Positions 9,565 through 19,506 of a stretch of DNA of 64,000 bases are shown here, piece after piece. Position 1 is the stretch's first letter. Each line of letters begins with the position of its first letter. The stretch is from Prochlorococcus sp. AG-436-K22 (GTDB taxonomy: Bacteria; Cyanobacteriota; Cyanobacteriia; PCC-6307; Cyanobiaceae): assembly GCA_003212555.1 (NCBI GenBank), contig QCPK01000001.1:1-64000 (forward strand). Direction: 5' to 3'. Position numbers and translations under genes: made by a program. The notes beneath the pieces were generated by a model. That model was not told the origin of the DNA, did no database searches, and saw only the letters and a program-made list of their open reading frames with translations.

Positions 9565-9653
9565 GAATTAGTTCTTTTTGACCACCATATTTAAACCAAT
9601 CATACTTTTTAATTGTATGTTCAATACAGTATTAATGAACATCTTTTATTTTT

Positions 9654-11825
9654 GTGTCTAACTTCTTACTTGAAATTGGCACTGAGGAACTCCCTGCAGA
9701 TTTTGCTCGATTAGCTGTTTCTCAATTGGAGCAATTAGTGAGAAACGACCTAAAGGACTCCCGACTTAATTTTGCCGATATTTTTGCCTCTAGTACGCCA
9801 AGGCGCATATTTGTGATTGTTAATTCATTAGCTGAATCATCAGATGATTTTGTTGAAGAACGTAAAGGTCCCCCCGCCTTAAAAGCATTTGAAAATGGGA
9901 ACCCAACTCAAGCTGCCAAAGGATTTGCTAAACGATATGGTCTTTCTCTAGAATCTCTGGAAATAAGAAATACCTCAAAGGGAGAATTCGTCTTTGGGAG
10001 TAATTTTGTTAAAGGGGAATCTGCTAAGGATTTGATATTGGCATTGATCCCTAAATGGATTAATAGTATTCAAGGTAGACGATTTATGCGTTGGGGAGAA
10101 GGAGATCTAAGATTCTCTCGACCTGTTAGATGGATCATTGCACTTTTAGATGATAAGGATCTTAACCTGGAACTTTCTCAAGCTGATCCACCTATCATCT
10201 CTTCTCGATTTAGCAGAGGTCACCGACTTTTTAGAAAAGAGGTTCCAGTTCATTCTCCTGACTCATACGTTGAGACCATGCGCAATGCAGGGGTAATTGT
10301 TAATCGTCATGAGAGACTTTCATTGATTAAGAATTTAGTATCTAAAGCATCAGGAAAATTAAATTGTAAGGCAGATTTGTCAAATAACTTGTTAAACGAA
10401 TTAACTGATTTAGTAGAGTCACCTACGTTGCTAATCGGTGAATTTCAGAAATCTTTTTTAGACCTACCGGCTGAAGTTCTGAGCACGGTTATGCAAGTTC
10501 ATCAAAGATACGTTCCACTTTTTTTAGATGATGCATCTATAGATCCGCTTTCATTAGATGCCAATAATATCCTTTTGCCTTGTTTTATTTGTATAAGCAA
10601 TGGATTATCTGATGCAAATGATTTGATCAGAGAGGGCAATGAGAAAGTACTAAGGGCTAGATTTTCTGATGCTAAATTTTTTATAAATTTCGATCTAGCT
10701 GTTAAAAGTTCAACAAGAAGAGAAAAACTAAGCAACGTAACTTTTGCTGATGGTCTAGGAACATTGCTTGAGAGAGTATTTAGAATTGAATGGCTTGCCG
10801 AAAACTTTGCAGAGTACTTGCCTGTAGATTCTTCAGAGTTTGATACTCAAGTTTTAAAAAAAGCTGCTTACTTTTGTAAGCATGATCTTGTTAGTCAAAT
10901 GGTTGGAGAATTTCCAGAACTTCAAGGAATCATAGGAGCAAAATACCTTCTTGCTGAAGGGGAATCAAGAGAAGTCTCGCTTGCAGTTTTGGAGCAATAT
11001 TTGCCTTGTGGGCATGGAGGTGAATTGCCGAAATCAACTGCAGGAGCAGCTCTTGCGTTGATTGATAAGTTGGAGCTTTTGTTAAGTATCTTCTCTAAAG
11101 GTGAAAGGCCAAGTGGCTCTTCTGATCCTTATGCTTTGCGAAGAGCTGCTAATGGTGTCCTACAGATTATTTGGGATCAAGAATGGAAGGTGAATCTTTT
11201 TGGCTTGTTTTCTGTTTCTGTTGATCATTGGACTAAAAGTTTTGATTCTCTAGCGATTAATCCTGAATTACTGCTTAATGATTTGATGAATTTCTTTCAC
11301 CAAAGAATTATTACTCTTCTAGAGGAAGCCTCCTATGACATAGATATCGTTCAAGCCGTAGCGGGAGAGTCAATAAGTAAGAATCGTCTAATGTCAGATC
11401 CTACAGATGTTCTCATAAGGGCATCGTTATTGGCTGAGTTGCGCGCAAGTAATAAACTTCCTGCTATTCATTCAGTAGTTAATAGAGCATCGAGCTTGGC
11501 TGAGAAAAATGATTTATCACCTCATATACTTAGTGCTTTAGGCGTTGTCGATCCAGGATTATTTGAAAAGGAAAGTGAAAAAGGAATGCTTAAAGTCGTT
11601 AACTTACTTGAACCAATAGCAAAAAGTAACTCTTCTGATCGTTATCTAAAGCTTGTTGAGGGCCTAGTTGATGGAGCAGAGGCACTATCTAAATTCTTTG
11701 ATGGTGATGAGAGTGTTATGGTTATGACTGATAATGAGATGATTTGCAAAAATAGACTTAACCTATTGTCTGTGCTAACAAACCAAGCGAAAGTTATTGC
11801 AGATTTTAAATTCTTGGTTAATTAA
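9654..11825 (+). CDS. glyS: glycyl-tRNA synthetase beta subunit
   Basis: Beta subunit of the bacterial alpha2-beta2 glycyl-tRNA synthetase, which binds tRNA(Gly) and helps charge it with glycine. The hallmark N-terminus LLEIGTEELPADFARLA begins at residue 5, followed by RFMRWGEGDLRFSRPVRWI, RGHRLF and the HD-like ADGLGTLLERVFRIEWLA and EFPELQGIIGAKYL stretches. The C-terminal anticodon-like DALR domain covers roughly the last 130 residues. At 723 residues it is full length. Start is GTG 9654. The catalytic alpha subunit glyQ is not in this window. Confidence 0.97.
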   Translation: MSNFLLEIGTEELPADFARLAVSQLEQLVRNDLKDSRLNFADIFASSTPRRIFVIVNSLAESSDDFVEERKGPPALKAFENGNPTQAAKGFAKRYGLSLESLEIRNTSKGEFVFGSNFVKGESAKDLILALIPKWINSIQGRRFMRWGEGDLRFSRPVRWIIALLDDKDLNLELSQADPPIISSRFSRGHRLFRKEVPVHSPDSYVETMRNAGVIVNRHERLSLIKNLVSKASGKLNCKADLSNNLLNELTDLVESPTLLIGEFQKSFLDLPAEVLSTVMQVHQRYVPLFLDDASIDPLSLDANNILLPCFICISNGLSDANDLIREGNEKVLRARFSDAKFFINFDLAVKSSTRREKLSNVTFADGLGTLLERVFRIEWLAENFAEYLPVDSSEFDTQVLKKAAYFCKHDLVSQMVGEFPELQGIIGAKYLLAEGESREVSLAVLEQYLPCGHGGELPKSTAGAALALIDKLELLLSIFSKGERPSGSSDPYALRRAANGVLQIIWDQEWKVNLFGLFSVSVDHWTKSFDSLAINPELLLNDLMNFFHQRIITLLEEASYDIDIVQAVAGESISKNRLMSDPTDVLIRASLLAELRASNKLPAIHSVVNRASSLAEKNDLSPHILSALGVVDPGLFEKESEKGMLKVVNLLEPIAKSNSSDRYLKLVEGLVDGAEALSKFFDGDESVMVMTDNEMICKNRLNLLSVLTNQAKVIADFKFLVN

Positions 11826-11846
11826 TAAAATCGAATACTCTTAAAC

Positions 11847-13193
11847 TTATGAGTTAGATTTTTTACTTCCAACCTTAATCCCACCTTTGATGGTACTTAT
11901 AGCAAGCATTTTATTTACTTCTTCTTCTTCTCTTACAGCACTAGGCACAGGCTTGTAAGTTTTGGGCGCAAGTGCTCTCCCCCTTAAAACTGATCCAAGT
12001 GTCATGAATGTAAGCTTTAGTTGTTGCAATGGTTTCATCGCAACAACTGTTTTATATAGATAGCTATCAAAAGTTAGGCGTTGGACGTCTAGATCGTCGC
12101 ACATCTCTACGAATGCCTCACGTGCTCCGTCATTTGAATAGAATATGGTCTGAAGAATCTCAAGAACTTTATAAGTTGCTCCATATTTTTTATCCCATTT
12201 CTTGATGTACTGCTTCAGGTCTCCTTCGGTTGGTATTTTTGCCCCATTTTGACTTGCTATAACGATCTCTTCAGCGCACATTCGTCCACTTTTTGCTGCG
12301 AAATAAATACCTTCACCTGAGCTCTTTGTGACATACCCTGCGGCATCACCAACTAAAGCCATTCTGCCTACAACGCGTCTTGGCCTAGGATGTTCTGGTA
12401 TGGGGTGAGCTTCTACCTTTATCACTTCTCCATTAACAAGTCGCTTCTTGGCGCGTTCCCTTACTCCTTCTTGGAGATCTTTTATAAGAGATTGATTCTT
12501 CTGCATTGTTCCTGTCCCTACAGCTACATGATCATATTTAGGGAATACCCACCCATAAAAATCAGGAGAGACGTCGGTTCCTACATACATTTCAGCTAAA
12601 TTTTGGTAATAGCCCATTTCTTTTTCAGGAAGCTTGATCCTCTCTTGAAAAGCAATTGCAACGTTGTAATCACCAGCATCCATTGCTTTTGCTACTCGAC
12701 TATTAGCCCCATCTGCTCCAATAATTAAATCTACTTCTAATGTTTTAGCTTCTCCTTTTGATTCCCCGCTTGAATAGTCAGAATAACTAAGTTTGTATGG
12801 TCCTTGTCTATTAGAACCTGTATCAATCTTGGTTACAAGCCCGTTAACTAAGGTTGTTCCTAAATCAGCAGCTCTATCTCTCATGAAGGCATCCATTACT
12901 TCTCTTCTACACATTCCTATATATTCGTCCTCAGTTTTGCCATAAACTTCATCTAGACTGATATCTACTTCCCTGTTTGAAGGAGAAATCATTCGCATGT
13001 TCCTGACCTTTCTATCAATAATTGAGTCAGGGAGATCAAATTCAGAGACCATGCACAATGGGATTGCACCTCCGCAAGGCTTGGCATTGTCAAGTTTCCT
13101 TTCAAAAAGCCAGGTTTTGATTCCTGCTTTTGCAAGGACTTCAGCTGCACAGGAACCACTTGGGCCTCCTCCGATTACTGCTACACGCAACAT
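11847..13193 (-). CDS. chlP: geranylgeranyl diphosphate/chlorophyll reductase
   Basis: NADPH-dependent flavoprotein that reduces the geranylgeranyl group to phytyl for chlorophyll and tocopherol synthesis. The FAD-binding GGGPSGSCAAEVLAKAG is at residues 8-24, the KPCGGAIP loop near 42, and the second FAD motif LVGDAAGYVTKSSGEGIYFA near residue 275-295. Length (448) matches cyanobacterial ChlP. It is convergent with glyS, whose stop is only 21 bases away. The product supports the Pcb antenna encoded at the right end of the window, since Pcb binds phytylated divinyl chlorophylls. Confidence 0.96.
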   Translation of the reverse strand: MLRVAVIGGGPSGSCAAEVLAKAGIKTWLFERKLDNAKPCGGAIPLCMVSEFDLPDSIIDRKVRNMRMISPSNREVDISLDEVYGKTEDEYIGMCRREVMDAFMRDRAADLGTTLVNGLVTKIDTGSNRQGPYKLSYSDYSSGESKGEAKTLEVDLIIGADGANSRVAKAMDAGDYNVAIAFQERIKLPEKEMGYYQNLAEMYVGTDVSPDFYGWVFPKYDHVAVGTGTMQKNQSLIKDLQEGVRERAKKRLVNGEVIKVEAHPIPEHPRPRRVVGRMALVGDAAGYVTKSSGEGIYFAAKSGRMCAEEIVIASQNGAKIPTEGDLKQYIKKWDKKYGATYKVLEILQTIFYSNDGAREAFVEMCDDLDVQRLTFDSYLYKTVVAMKPLQQLKLTFMTLGSVLRGRALAPKTYKPVPSAVREEEEVNKMLAISTIKGGIKVGSKKSNS

Positions 13194-13304
13194 CTTTTGA
13201 TCAAATTTTAATAGTCTTATTTTAAAACCTACATCAATAAGATTTACTCTATGAACTAGTTAGCTAAGACCGTTACGATCGAAATAAGTTTTGTTTTTTA
13301 TTTT

Positions 13305-14063
13305 GTGAATAGAGCAGAACGCTCTGGATCTAATAATAATGGCGAGATCCCTCTCGCAAGAAGGTTTAAACCTGTTCAAGGTGCTTTGATTTCAAAGTTC
13401 AGGTATCTCTTATTAGGATCAATTTTCTTAACCTTAATTTCACTTTTTATTACTATCACGACAAATTCAATTGAAAGATTTTCAATTGCTTCCCGAGAAA
13501 GGCGACTCAACGCATTAGTCTCAGCAGATGGACTTTTGTTGGGACATTTCCCATATCCTGAGGCCTCTAATAATGAATTGGTTGAGGTTTACCCTGGGTT
13601 AAGACTCAATCGAGATGCTTATATTGCCTTAAGGGATATGAGGGCTGCTGCGGCATATGACGGAATTAGCCTGGTTTTTTTAAGTGGTTATCGCTCTATA
13701 AAACTTCAGGAGGAAATTTTTTACAAAAATAAGTCACTACGAAATCAAATTGCTATTGAACGAGCTAAGGTTTCCGCACCACCAGGACATTCTGAACATA
13801 GCACTGGTTATGCTATCGATCTTGGCGATGCCACTATGAGAGAAACAGACTTTGAAGTGACTTTTGAGGGAACACCTGCGTTTAAATGGCTTAAAAGAAA
13901 TGCTGCAAAATTTCACTTCGTGCTTTCTTTCCCTAAGGGGAATTCTCAAGGGGTAAGTTATGAACCTTGGCATTGGCGTTTTGAAGGAACAATAGATGCT
14001 TTAAGGAAATTTGAACCTGCTAACAAAAGGCTCCGTTTAGAAAGAAACTCTAAAAGTAAGTAG
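13305..14063 (+). CDS. VanY-like D-alanyl-D-alanine carboxypeptidase (M15B)
   Basis: Zinc carboxypeptidase that trims the last D-Ala from peptidoglycan stem peptides. Residues 28-50 form one hydrophobic anchor (YLLLGSILFTLISLFITI, approximately), so the catalytic domain should face the periplasm. M15 motifs are present: FLSGYRSI near 125, PGHSEHSTGYAIDLGD near 160-175 carrying zinc His and Asp, and EPWHWRFEG near 222 with the catalytic Glu and third His. Start is GTG 13305. Together with the VanX-like gene 6 kb upstream it suggests peptide trimming and recycling of the wall. Confidence 0.9.
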   Translation: MNRAERSGSNNNGEIPLARRFKPVQGALISKFRYLLLGSIFLTLISLFITITTNSIERFSIASRERRLNALVSADGLLLGHFPYPEASNNELVEVYPGLRLNRDAYIALRDMRAAAAYDGISLVFLSGYRSIKLQEEIFYKNKSLRNQIAIERAKVSAPPGHSEHSTGYAIDLGDATMRETDFEVTFEGTPAFKWLKRNAAKFHFVLSFPKGNSQGVSYEPWHWRFEGTIDALRKFEPANKRLRLERNSKSK

Positions 14064-14149
14064 CCTTTTCTTTATTAAGTTACTCAAATTGGGATATCCT
14101 TCAATCTCTATGCTTATGAAGCTCTTCTTTTTTTAGAGCTAGTTTTTAA

Positions 14150-15952
14150 ATGATTTCTAATCAACAAGCTCTTCGGAATATCGCAATCGTTGCTCATGTT
14201 GACCATGGAAAGACAACGCTTGTCGATGCGCTTTTAAGTCAATCTGGGATATTTAGGGATAATGAGGCAGTTCCAACATGTGTAATGGATTCCAATGACT
14301 TAGAACGTGAGAGAGGAATAACAATACTTTCAAAGAATACTGCTGTGATTTATAACGAAACGAGAATAAATATTGTTGATACCCCAGGTCACGCCGACTT
14401 TGGTGGAGAAGTTGAAAGAGTTCTGGGGATGGTTGATGGATGTTTGTTGATAGTTGATGCTAATGAGGGACCTATGCCTCAAACACGTTTTGTGCTTAAG
14501 AAGGCCCTTGAACAGGGACTTAGACCAATTGTTTTTGTAAATAAGATTGATAGAGCAAGAGTGGACCCCGAAACTGCTGTTGATAAGGTCTTAGATCTTT
14601 TTCTTGAGCTTGGAGCTGATGATGATCAATGTGACTTTCCTTATTTATTTGGAAGTGGAATAGGCGGTTACGCAAAACCTGATATGGCAACACAGAGTGA
14701 GAATATGAAGCCACTTTTTGATGCAATTATTCGGCATGTCCCACCACCTATTGGAGACCAGAGCAAACCCTTCCAACTTCAAATCACTTCTTTAGATTAT
14801 TCAGATTTCCTTGGAAGAATTATCATAGGGAGGGTACATAATGGTGTAATTAGAAGTGGTCAGAGAGCCTCACTTATTAAAGAGAATGGAAAGATAAAAC
14901 AAGGAAAGATCAATAAGTTAATGGGTTTTGAAGGATTAAAGAGGATTGATATAAATGAGGCATATGCAGGCAATATCGTAGCCATTTCTGGTTTTGACGA
15001 TGTAAATATTGGTGAGACAATAGCTTGCCCTGATGAGCCTCATGCGCTCCCTTTGATTAAAGTTGATGAACCAACTTTGCAGATGACTTTTGTTGTAAAT
15101 GATTCACCTTTTGCAGGAAAAGAAGGTAAGTTTGTCACAAGTAGACAATTAAGAGAAAGATTATTTAAAGAACTTTTAACTAATGTTGCTCTTCGAGTAG
15201 ATGAAACTGACTCACCAGATAGATTTGCTGTTTGTGGAAGAGGTGAACTACATTTAGGGATCTTAATTGAAACAATGAGGAGAGAGGGTTATGAATTTCA
15301 AGTTTCTCAACCTCAGGTAATTTTTAGGACCATTGATAATATCAACTGTGAACCAGTCGAAACCCTGGTACTAGATGTACCAGAGGAATCAGTAGGCATA
15401 TGTATTGAGAAACTTGGGACTAGAAAAAGTGAGATGCAAAATATGATTAATACAAATGATGGAAGAACTCAGCTAGAGTTCTTAATTCCATCTAGAGGTC
15501 TAATAGGTTTCCGAGGTGAATTTATTCGGGCGACAAGAGGAGAAGGTATTATGAGTCATTCATTCTTTGAATATAGGCCAATGCTAGGTGAGTTTGAGGC
15601 TAGGAGAAATGGCGTGCTGATATCTTTTGAAGAAGGCGTATCAACTTTCTATTCCTTAAAGAATGCAGAAGATAGGGGCCAGTTTTTTATTAATCCAGGA
15701 ACAAAAGTATATAAAGGTATGATTATTGGTGAACATAATCGTCAACAAGATTTGGAAATTAATATATGTAAATCAAAACAACTAACTAATATGAGGTCAG
15801 CCGGTGCAGAGGAACTTGACAGCTTGCAATCTCCTGTAGATATTAATTTAGAACGGGCTTTAGAATATATAGGACCAGGAGAAATGCTTGAAGTTACACC
15901 TGAGTCTATTAGGCTTAGAAAGATTTCTAATAGAAAGAATCTGAAGAATTAG
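14150..15952 (+). CDS. typA: ribosome-associated GTPase TypA/BipA
   Basis: Translational GTPase of the EF-G class that acts on ribosome assembly and stress adaptation. G1 is AHVDHGKTTLVDALL (residues 15-29), switch I contains ERERGITI, G3 is DTPGHADFGGEVERV, G4 NKIDRARVDP. Domains II, III and V follow and the C-terminal TypA-specific region includes IPSRGLIGFRGEFIRATRGEGIM. 600 residues is full length. ATG 14150 is fixed by the conserved start. Only six bases separate it from the DUF309 gene, so the two are probably cotranscribed. Confidence 0.97.
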   Translation: MISNQQALRNIAIVAHVDHGKTTLVDALLSQSGIFRDNEAVPTCVMDSNDLERERGITILSKNTAVIYNETRINIVDTPGHADFGGEVERVLGMVDGCLLIVDANEGPMPQTRFVLKKALEQGLRPIVFVNKIDRARVDPETAVDKVLDLFLELGADDDQCDFPYLFGSGIGGYAKPDMATQSENMKPLFDAIIRHVPPPIGDQSKPFQLQITSLDYSDFLGRIIIGRVHNGVIRSGQRASLIKENGKIKQGKINKLMGFEGLKRIDINEAYAGNIVAISGFDDVNIGETIACPDEPHALPLIKVDEPTLQMTFVVNDSPFAGKEGKFVTSRQLRERLFKELLTNVALRVDETDSPDRFAVCGRGELHLGILIETMRREGYEFQVSQPQVIFRTIDNINCEPVETLVLDVPEESVGICIEKLGTRKSEMQNMINTNDGRTQLEFLIPSRGLIGFRGEFIRATRGEGIMSHSFFEYRPMLGEFEARRNGVLISFEEGVSTFYSLKNAEDRGQFFINPGTKVYKGMIIGEHNRQQDLEINICKSKQLTNMRSAGAEELDSLQSPVDINLERALEYIGPGEMLEVTPESIRLRKISNRKNLKN

Positions 15953-15958
15953 GATTTA

Positions 15959-16351
15959 ATGAACGATTTCATTCCTTTCTCTAATGAAGACATAGTATTT
16001 CAAAAGGCAATAGAGTTATTTAATAATCAAGAATGGTATGTTGCACACGATGCACTAGAAGCTATTTGGCACAAAACAGATGGCATGGAAAGAATAACGA
16101 TTCAAGCTATTCTGCAGATAGCAGTTGCTCAAGTCCACCTTTCGAATGCTAACTATAAAGGAGCTACTATTTTATATGGAGAAGGCTTAGGCAGACTTAT
16201 GAATAAGAAAGTACCAGACTTGGGTTTTGATCTTAATAAATTTATTAATACCCTAAAAAAAAGGCTGTTAATTTTGCAAAGTGGTGGTGACTTGGTTGGT
16301 ACTTCTCCTCCTGTACTCATAAGAAGATCGATTAGTTCAACAATTAGTTGA
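15959..16351 (+). CDS. DUF309 family protein
   Basis: Small helical protein, 130 residues, of a family (DUF309) spread among cyanobacteria, plastids and other bacteria with no established reaction. The diagnostic core is NNQEWYVAHDALEAIWHKTDG (residues 22-42; shortened reading NNQEWYVAHDALEAIW), followed by QAILQIAVAQVHLSNANY and GATILYGEGL. The conserved Glu, His, Asp and Trp in the first helix pair could bind a metal, which is inference. It follows typA by six bases and is followed by a possible RNA hairpin. Confidence 0.8.
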   Translation: MNDFIPFSNEDIVFQKAIELFNNQEWYVAHDALEAIWHKTDGMERITIQAILQIAVAQVHLSNANYKGATILYGEGLGRLMNKKVPDLGFDLNKFINTLKKRLLILQSGGDLVGTSPPVLIRRSISSTIS

Positions 16352-16361
16352 TTTTTTAAAT

Positions 16362-16422
16362 GGTTTATAGTTAGAAGTTTTTCGAAGACCCCATACTCTT
16401 TGAAAAATCCTGTTCATAAACC
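16362..16422 (+). ncRNA. candidate structured RNA element (nested hairpin)
   Basis: Just after the DUF309 stop, an outer stem GGTTTAT (16362-16368) / ATAAACC (16416-16422) encloses an inner stem TTTTTCGAAGA / TCTTTGAAAAA with one G-U pair and the loop CCCCATAC. It has no clean T-tract after the outer stem, so it is not an ordinary terminator. It could be the 3' end of the typA transcript, a small RNA, or part of the lptB leader. The pairing is seen; the role is not known. Confidence 0.35.
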
Positions 16423-16585
16423 TTGAGAAGCGATTTCTTTAGAAAAAATTTGCTTTTAACTAGTTATACTTAAAATAATGAGTTCTGACTTCTTTCCTCT
16501 TTTTCTATAAGGCTGCTTCAATAAATGAAGAAATCATGATCAAAATATATACCATCAAAAATATTAATTCTTCTTTCTGCTAGTT

Positions 16586-17314
16586 ATGAGTCTTATCCTT
16601 GATCAAGTCTCATTATCCATTCAAGGTAGAAATCTTGTTGATCTGATTAGTCTTGAGGTTAAGCCTGGTGAAGTGGTAGGACTTCTTGGGCCAAATGGTG
16701 CAGGAAAGACAACAACTTTCAATCTAGCAATTGGTCAATTGTCTTCTGACTCAGGCCGAGTTGTTCTTGATGATCGCCTGGTGACAAATTTGTCTATGAC
16801 TTATCGGGCCCGTCTGGGTATTGGTTATCTTCCCCAAGAAGCTAGTGTCTTTAGGAGTCTTACGGTTGCTCAGAACCTTGACATTGCTCTTTCTCAGGCT
16901 TTCTCAAATCCTGCTCATAGAAGAATTAGACGAGAGAAGTTAATAAATGAGTTCAATTTAAATTCCTTTTTAAACAGAGTCGGTTATAAGCTCTCTGGTG
17001 GAGAAAGGCGTCGCTGTGAAATTGCAAGGGCTTTGGCCTTAGGACGCAAAGGACCTAATTATTTCTTATTAGATGAGCCATTTGCTGGAGTAGATCCTAA
17101 AGCAGTTATTGACCTTCAAAATCTAATACAAAAATTGCGTATGAATGGAATGGGGGTTCTAATAACTGATCATAATGTTCGTGAAACGCTTGCAATCACA
17201 GATCGTTCATATATTCTTAGTAATGGAAAAATTCTTGCTTCAGGTACTTCTTCTCAGATTTCTAAGAACCCTTTAGTTAAAACACATTACCTAGGAGAGG
17301 AATTTCAACTTTGA
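16586..17314 (+). CDS. lptB: LPS export ABC transporter ATP-binding protein
   Basis: Cytoplasmic ATPase that powers extraction of lipopolysaccharide from the inner membrane with LptF/LptG. Walker A GLLGPNGAGKTTTF at about residues 35-48, signature KLSGGERRRCEIARAL near 137-152, Walker B YFLLDEPFAGVDPKA near 158-172, switch His in LITDHNVRETL. The GPNGAGKTT and ITDHNVRETL forms are typical of LptB rather than LivF. At 242 residues it is standard. Its TGA overlaps the TTG start of the permease gene that follows, so the two are translationally coupled. Confidence 0.93.
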   Translation: MSLILDQVSLSIQGRNLVDLISLEVKPGEVVGLLGPNGAGKTTTFNLAIGQLSSDSGRVVLDDRLVTNLSMTYRARLGIGYLPQEASVFRSLTVAQNLDIALSQAFSNPAHRRIRREKLINEFNLNSFLNRVGYKLSGGERRRCEIARALALGRKGPNYFLLDEPFAGVDPKAVIDLQNLIQKLRMNGMGVLITDHNVRETLAITDRSYILSNGKILASGTSSQISKNPLVKTHYLGEEFQL

Positions 17315-18522
17315 CTCTCTTCCTTCGCTATAAAAGTATTTTTAATTATCAATTATTGAAAAGATTTTTTAGTTTTATTATATCTAAATGGAAATCAATC
17401 CCACTTCTTGATAGATGGCTTTTTCAAGAGCTATTTCCTACCTTCCTCTTTGCAGTTTCTGCTCTTACAGTCGTATCTCTTTCAGTGGGAGTAATGTTTG
17501 ACTTAGTTCGAAAAATAGTTGAGTCTGGACTTCCTTTGAAATTTGCGTTGCATGTATTTTTTCTAAAGTTACCTAGCTTTCTAGTACTTTCTTTCCCCAT
17601 GGCAATACTGATGGCAACATTGCTAACTTTCAGTAGGCTGTCATCTAATAGTGAAGTAAAGGCTTTAAAAAGTCTTGGAATCTCTACGAAAAGAATCATA
17701 ATTTCTTCATTAATTTTTGGCCTTATAATGACATCTATTACATTTATATTTAATGATTTAATTGTACCATCTGCAAATAAAAATGCTGAAACAATTTTAA
17801 GGAAAGGCATAGGTTCATCTATGCATTCTGAATATGTTGAGGATATAATTTATTCTCGCACTGGTAAGATAAGTGACCCTAACTCCAATATGGAAAAAGA
17901 TGGTGTGACACACCTTATCTATGCAAAGCAATTTCAGAATAAGAAAATGATTGATGTTACAGTATTGGACTTTTCTCGTTTTGGATATAAACAGATGCTT
18001 GTTGCTAAGAATGCATTATGGAATGAAACAGATTCAAGCTGGGAGTTTTCCAATGGTGAGATATTAACAATGTCACCTGATGGTGGCTCAACTACAATTA
18101 CCTTCGAGAACTATACTTACCCATTAGATTCTGGCTTAAAGAAGACATCAGATCTTCCTAAAAATCCACGTTATATGAAACTTTCAGATGCGTATAAGGC
18201 TAAGGAACTTTATAAACTATCTGGAAATACAAAGCAAGAGAGACGAATGAAAGTTAGTATTCAAGAGAAGTTCACGTTGCCAATTGCTTGCCTTGTATTT
18301 AGCTTGATAGGAAGTTCCCTTGCATGTACTTCTAATACTAGCTCCAATCAAAGTAAAGGCTTTGTATTAAGCATCATACTCATTATTATTTATTATATAT
18401 TTAGCTTTATTTTTAGTTCACTAGGCATATCGGGTTCTATTAGCCCAGTTTTTGCAGCATGGTTTCCTGTGATTAGTTCACTTTCTGGGGGTATCTATTT
18501 ATTAAGCAATGCTGACAATTAA
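17311..18522 (+). CDS. LptF/LptG family LPS export permease
   Basis: Membrane permease of the YjgP/YjgQ family, partner of LptB. It has the expected layout: a first transmembrane region with LDRWLFQELFPTFLFAVSAL, segments two and three between residues 75 and 150, a periplasmic beta-jellyroll region (about 160-300), and three C-terminal transmembrane helices (about 318-400). Cyanobacteria usually keep one such gene acting as a homodimer, so F or G cannot be distinguished. Start TTG 17311 overlaps the lptB stop by four bases; a later start after the first 25 polar residues is possible. Confidence 0.88.
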   Translation: MTLFLRYKSIFNYQLLKRFFSFIISKWKSIPLLDRWLFQELFPTFLFAVSALTVVSLSVGVMFDLVRKIVESGLPLKFALHVFFLKLPSFLVLSFPMAILMATLLTFSRLSSNSEVKALKSLGISTKRIIISSLIFGLIMTSITFIFNDLIVPSANKNAETILRKGIGSSMHSEYVEDIIYSRTGKISDPNSNMEKDGVTHLIYAKQFQNKKMIDVTVLDFSRFGYKQMLVAKNALWNETDSSWEFSNGEILTMSPDGGSTTITFENYTYPLDSGLKKTSDLPKNPRYMKLSDAYKAKELYKLSGNTKQERRMKVSIQEKFTLPIACLVFSLIGSSLACTSNTSSNQSKGFVLSIILIIIYYIFSFIFSSLGISGSISPVFAAWFPVISSLSGGIYLLSNADN

Positions 18523-18555
18523 TTCCTCAGTTATTGAAAAATTTATTCGAATTTT

Positions 18556-19491
18556 ATGAAAATCATTAACTTAGAATCTTATCTCTCCGATCCTGTAATA
18601 GGTCTTGGTCTCGCTTCATTCTTCTTAATTCTTTTATCTCTTCCGATTACATTTTGGAACATTAGTAATAAAGCAAGCTCTCCTATCTCTCGCTTTATAA
18701 TTATATTAGCAAACCTTGTTTTGGCCGCACAACTGTTAGTACGTTGGTGGCAATCTGGCCATTTCCCTATAAGCAACCTTTACGAATCTTTGTGTTTTTT
18801 GACATGGGGATTTACTTTAACCCAACTGTTGATTGAGAGGGTAATACCTTCAGCCTTTGTTCAAGCTACACTTACCCCCATATCTTTAATTTCTATTGCT
18901 TTTGCTAGCTTTGCTCTCCCTGAAGAACTTAAGGTTTCTTCACCTTTAGTGCCGGCCCTTAGATCTAGTTGGTTAGTAATGCATGTCAGTGTAATTATGT
19001 GTAGTTATGCTGCTTTGATATTGGGCTCGTTATTGTCATTTGCAGTATTAATTTCTACTAAAGGAAAAGAACTGCAACTTAGAGGAAGCTCTATGGGGTT
19101 AGGTGATTTTCGTGAGAAAGGTTATAAAGAAAATCTTATTGTAAAGATTGAAGAATTAACTCCGGTTGTATTCTCCTCTTCAGAAGCAATTGATAATTTA
19201 AGCTACAGGACAATTTCTTTTGGATTCTTATTATTAACTTTTGGTTTAATTAGTGGAGCTGTTTGGGCTAATGAAGCCTGGGGAAGTTGGTGGAGTTGGG
19301 ATCCTAAGGAAACTTGGGCTTTTATCTCTTGGCTTATTTATGCTGCTTATTTACACACAAGATTAAGTCGCGGATGGCAAGGGAGACGTCCTGCTTTTAT
19401 TGCAATAGTGGGCCTATTTGTAATATTAGTTTGTTATATAGGTGTAAACCTTCTTGGAATAGGACTTCATAGTTACGGATGGTTTTTCTAA
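18556..19491 (+). CDS. ccsA: cytochrome c biogenesis protein CcsA (heme-handling, WWD domain)
   Basis: System II cytochrome c maturation protein that carries heme across the thylakoid or cytoplasmic membrane for attachment to apocytochromes, together with Ccs1/ResB (not in this window). About eight hydrophobic segments are seen. The heme-binding WWD motif is [18 protein letters not shown] near residue 240-258, with conserved His in VMHVSVIM near 145 and in LHTRLSRGW near 268. Length 311 fits. Bacterial nomenclature may call this protein CcsB; I use the plastid/cyanobacterial name. It is convergent with rpe. Confidence 0.92.
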   Translation: MKIINLESYLSDPVIGLGLASFFLILLSLPITFWNISNKASSPISRFIIILANLVLAAQLLVRWWQSGHFPISNLYESLCFLTWGFTLTQLLIERVIPSAFVQATLTPISLISIAFASFALPEELKVSSPLVPALRSSWLVMHVSVIMCSYAALILGSLLSFAVLISTKGKELQLRGSSMGLGDFREKGYKENLIVKIEELTPVVFSSSEAIDNLSYRTISFGFLLLTFGLISGAVWANEAWGSWWSWDPKETWAFISWLIYAAYLHTRLSRGWQGRRPAFIAIVGLFVILVCYIGVNLLGIGLHSYGWFF

Positions 19492-19506
19492 CAATAGGGA
19501 ATTTTA

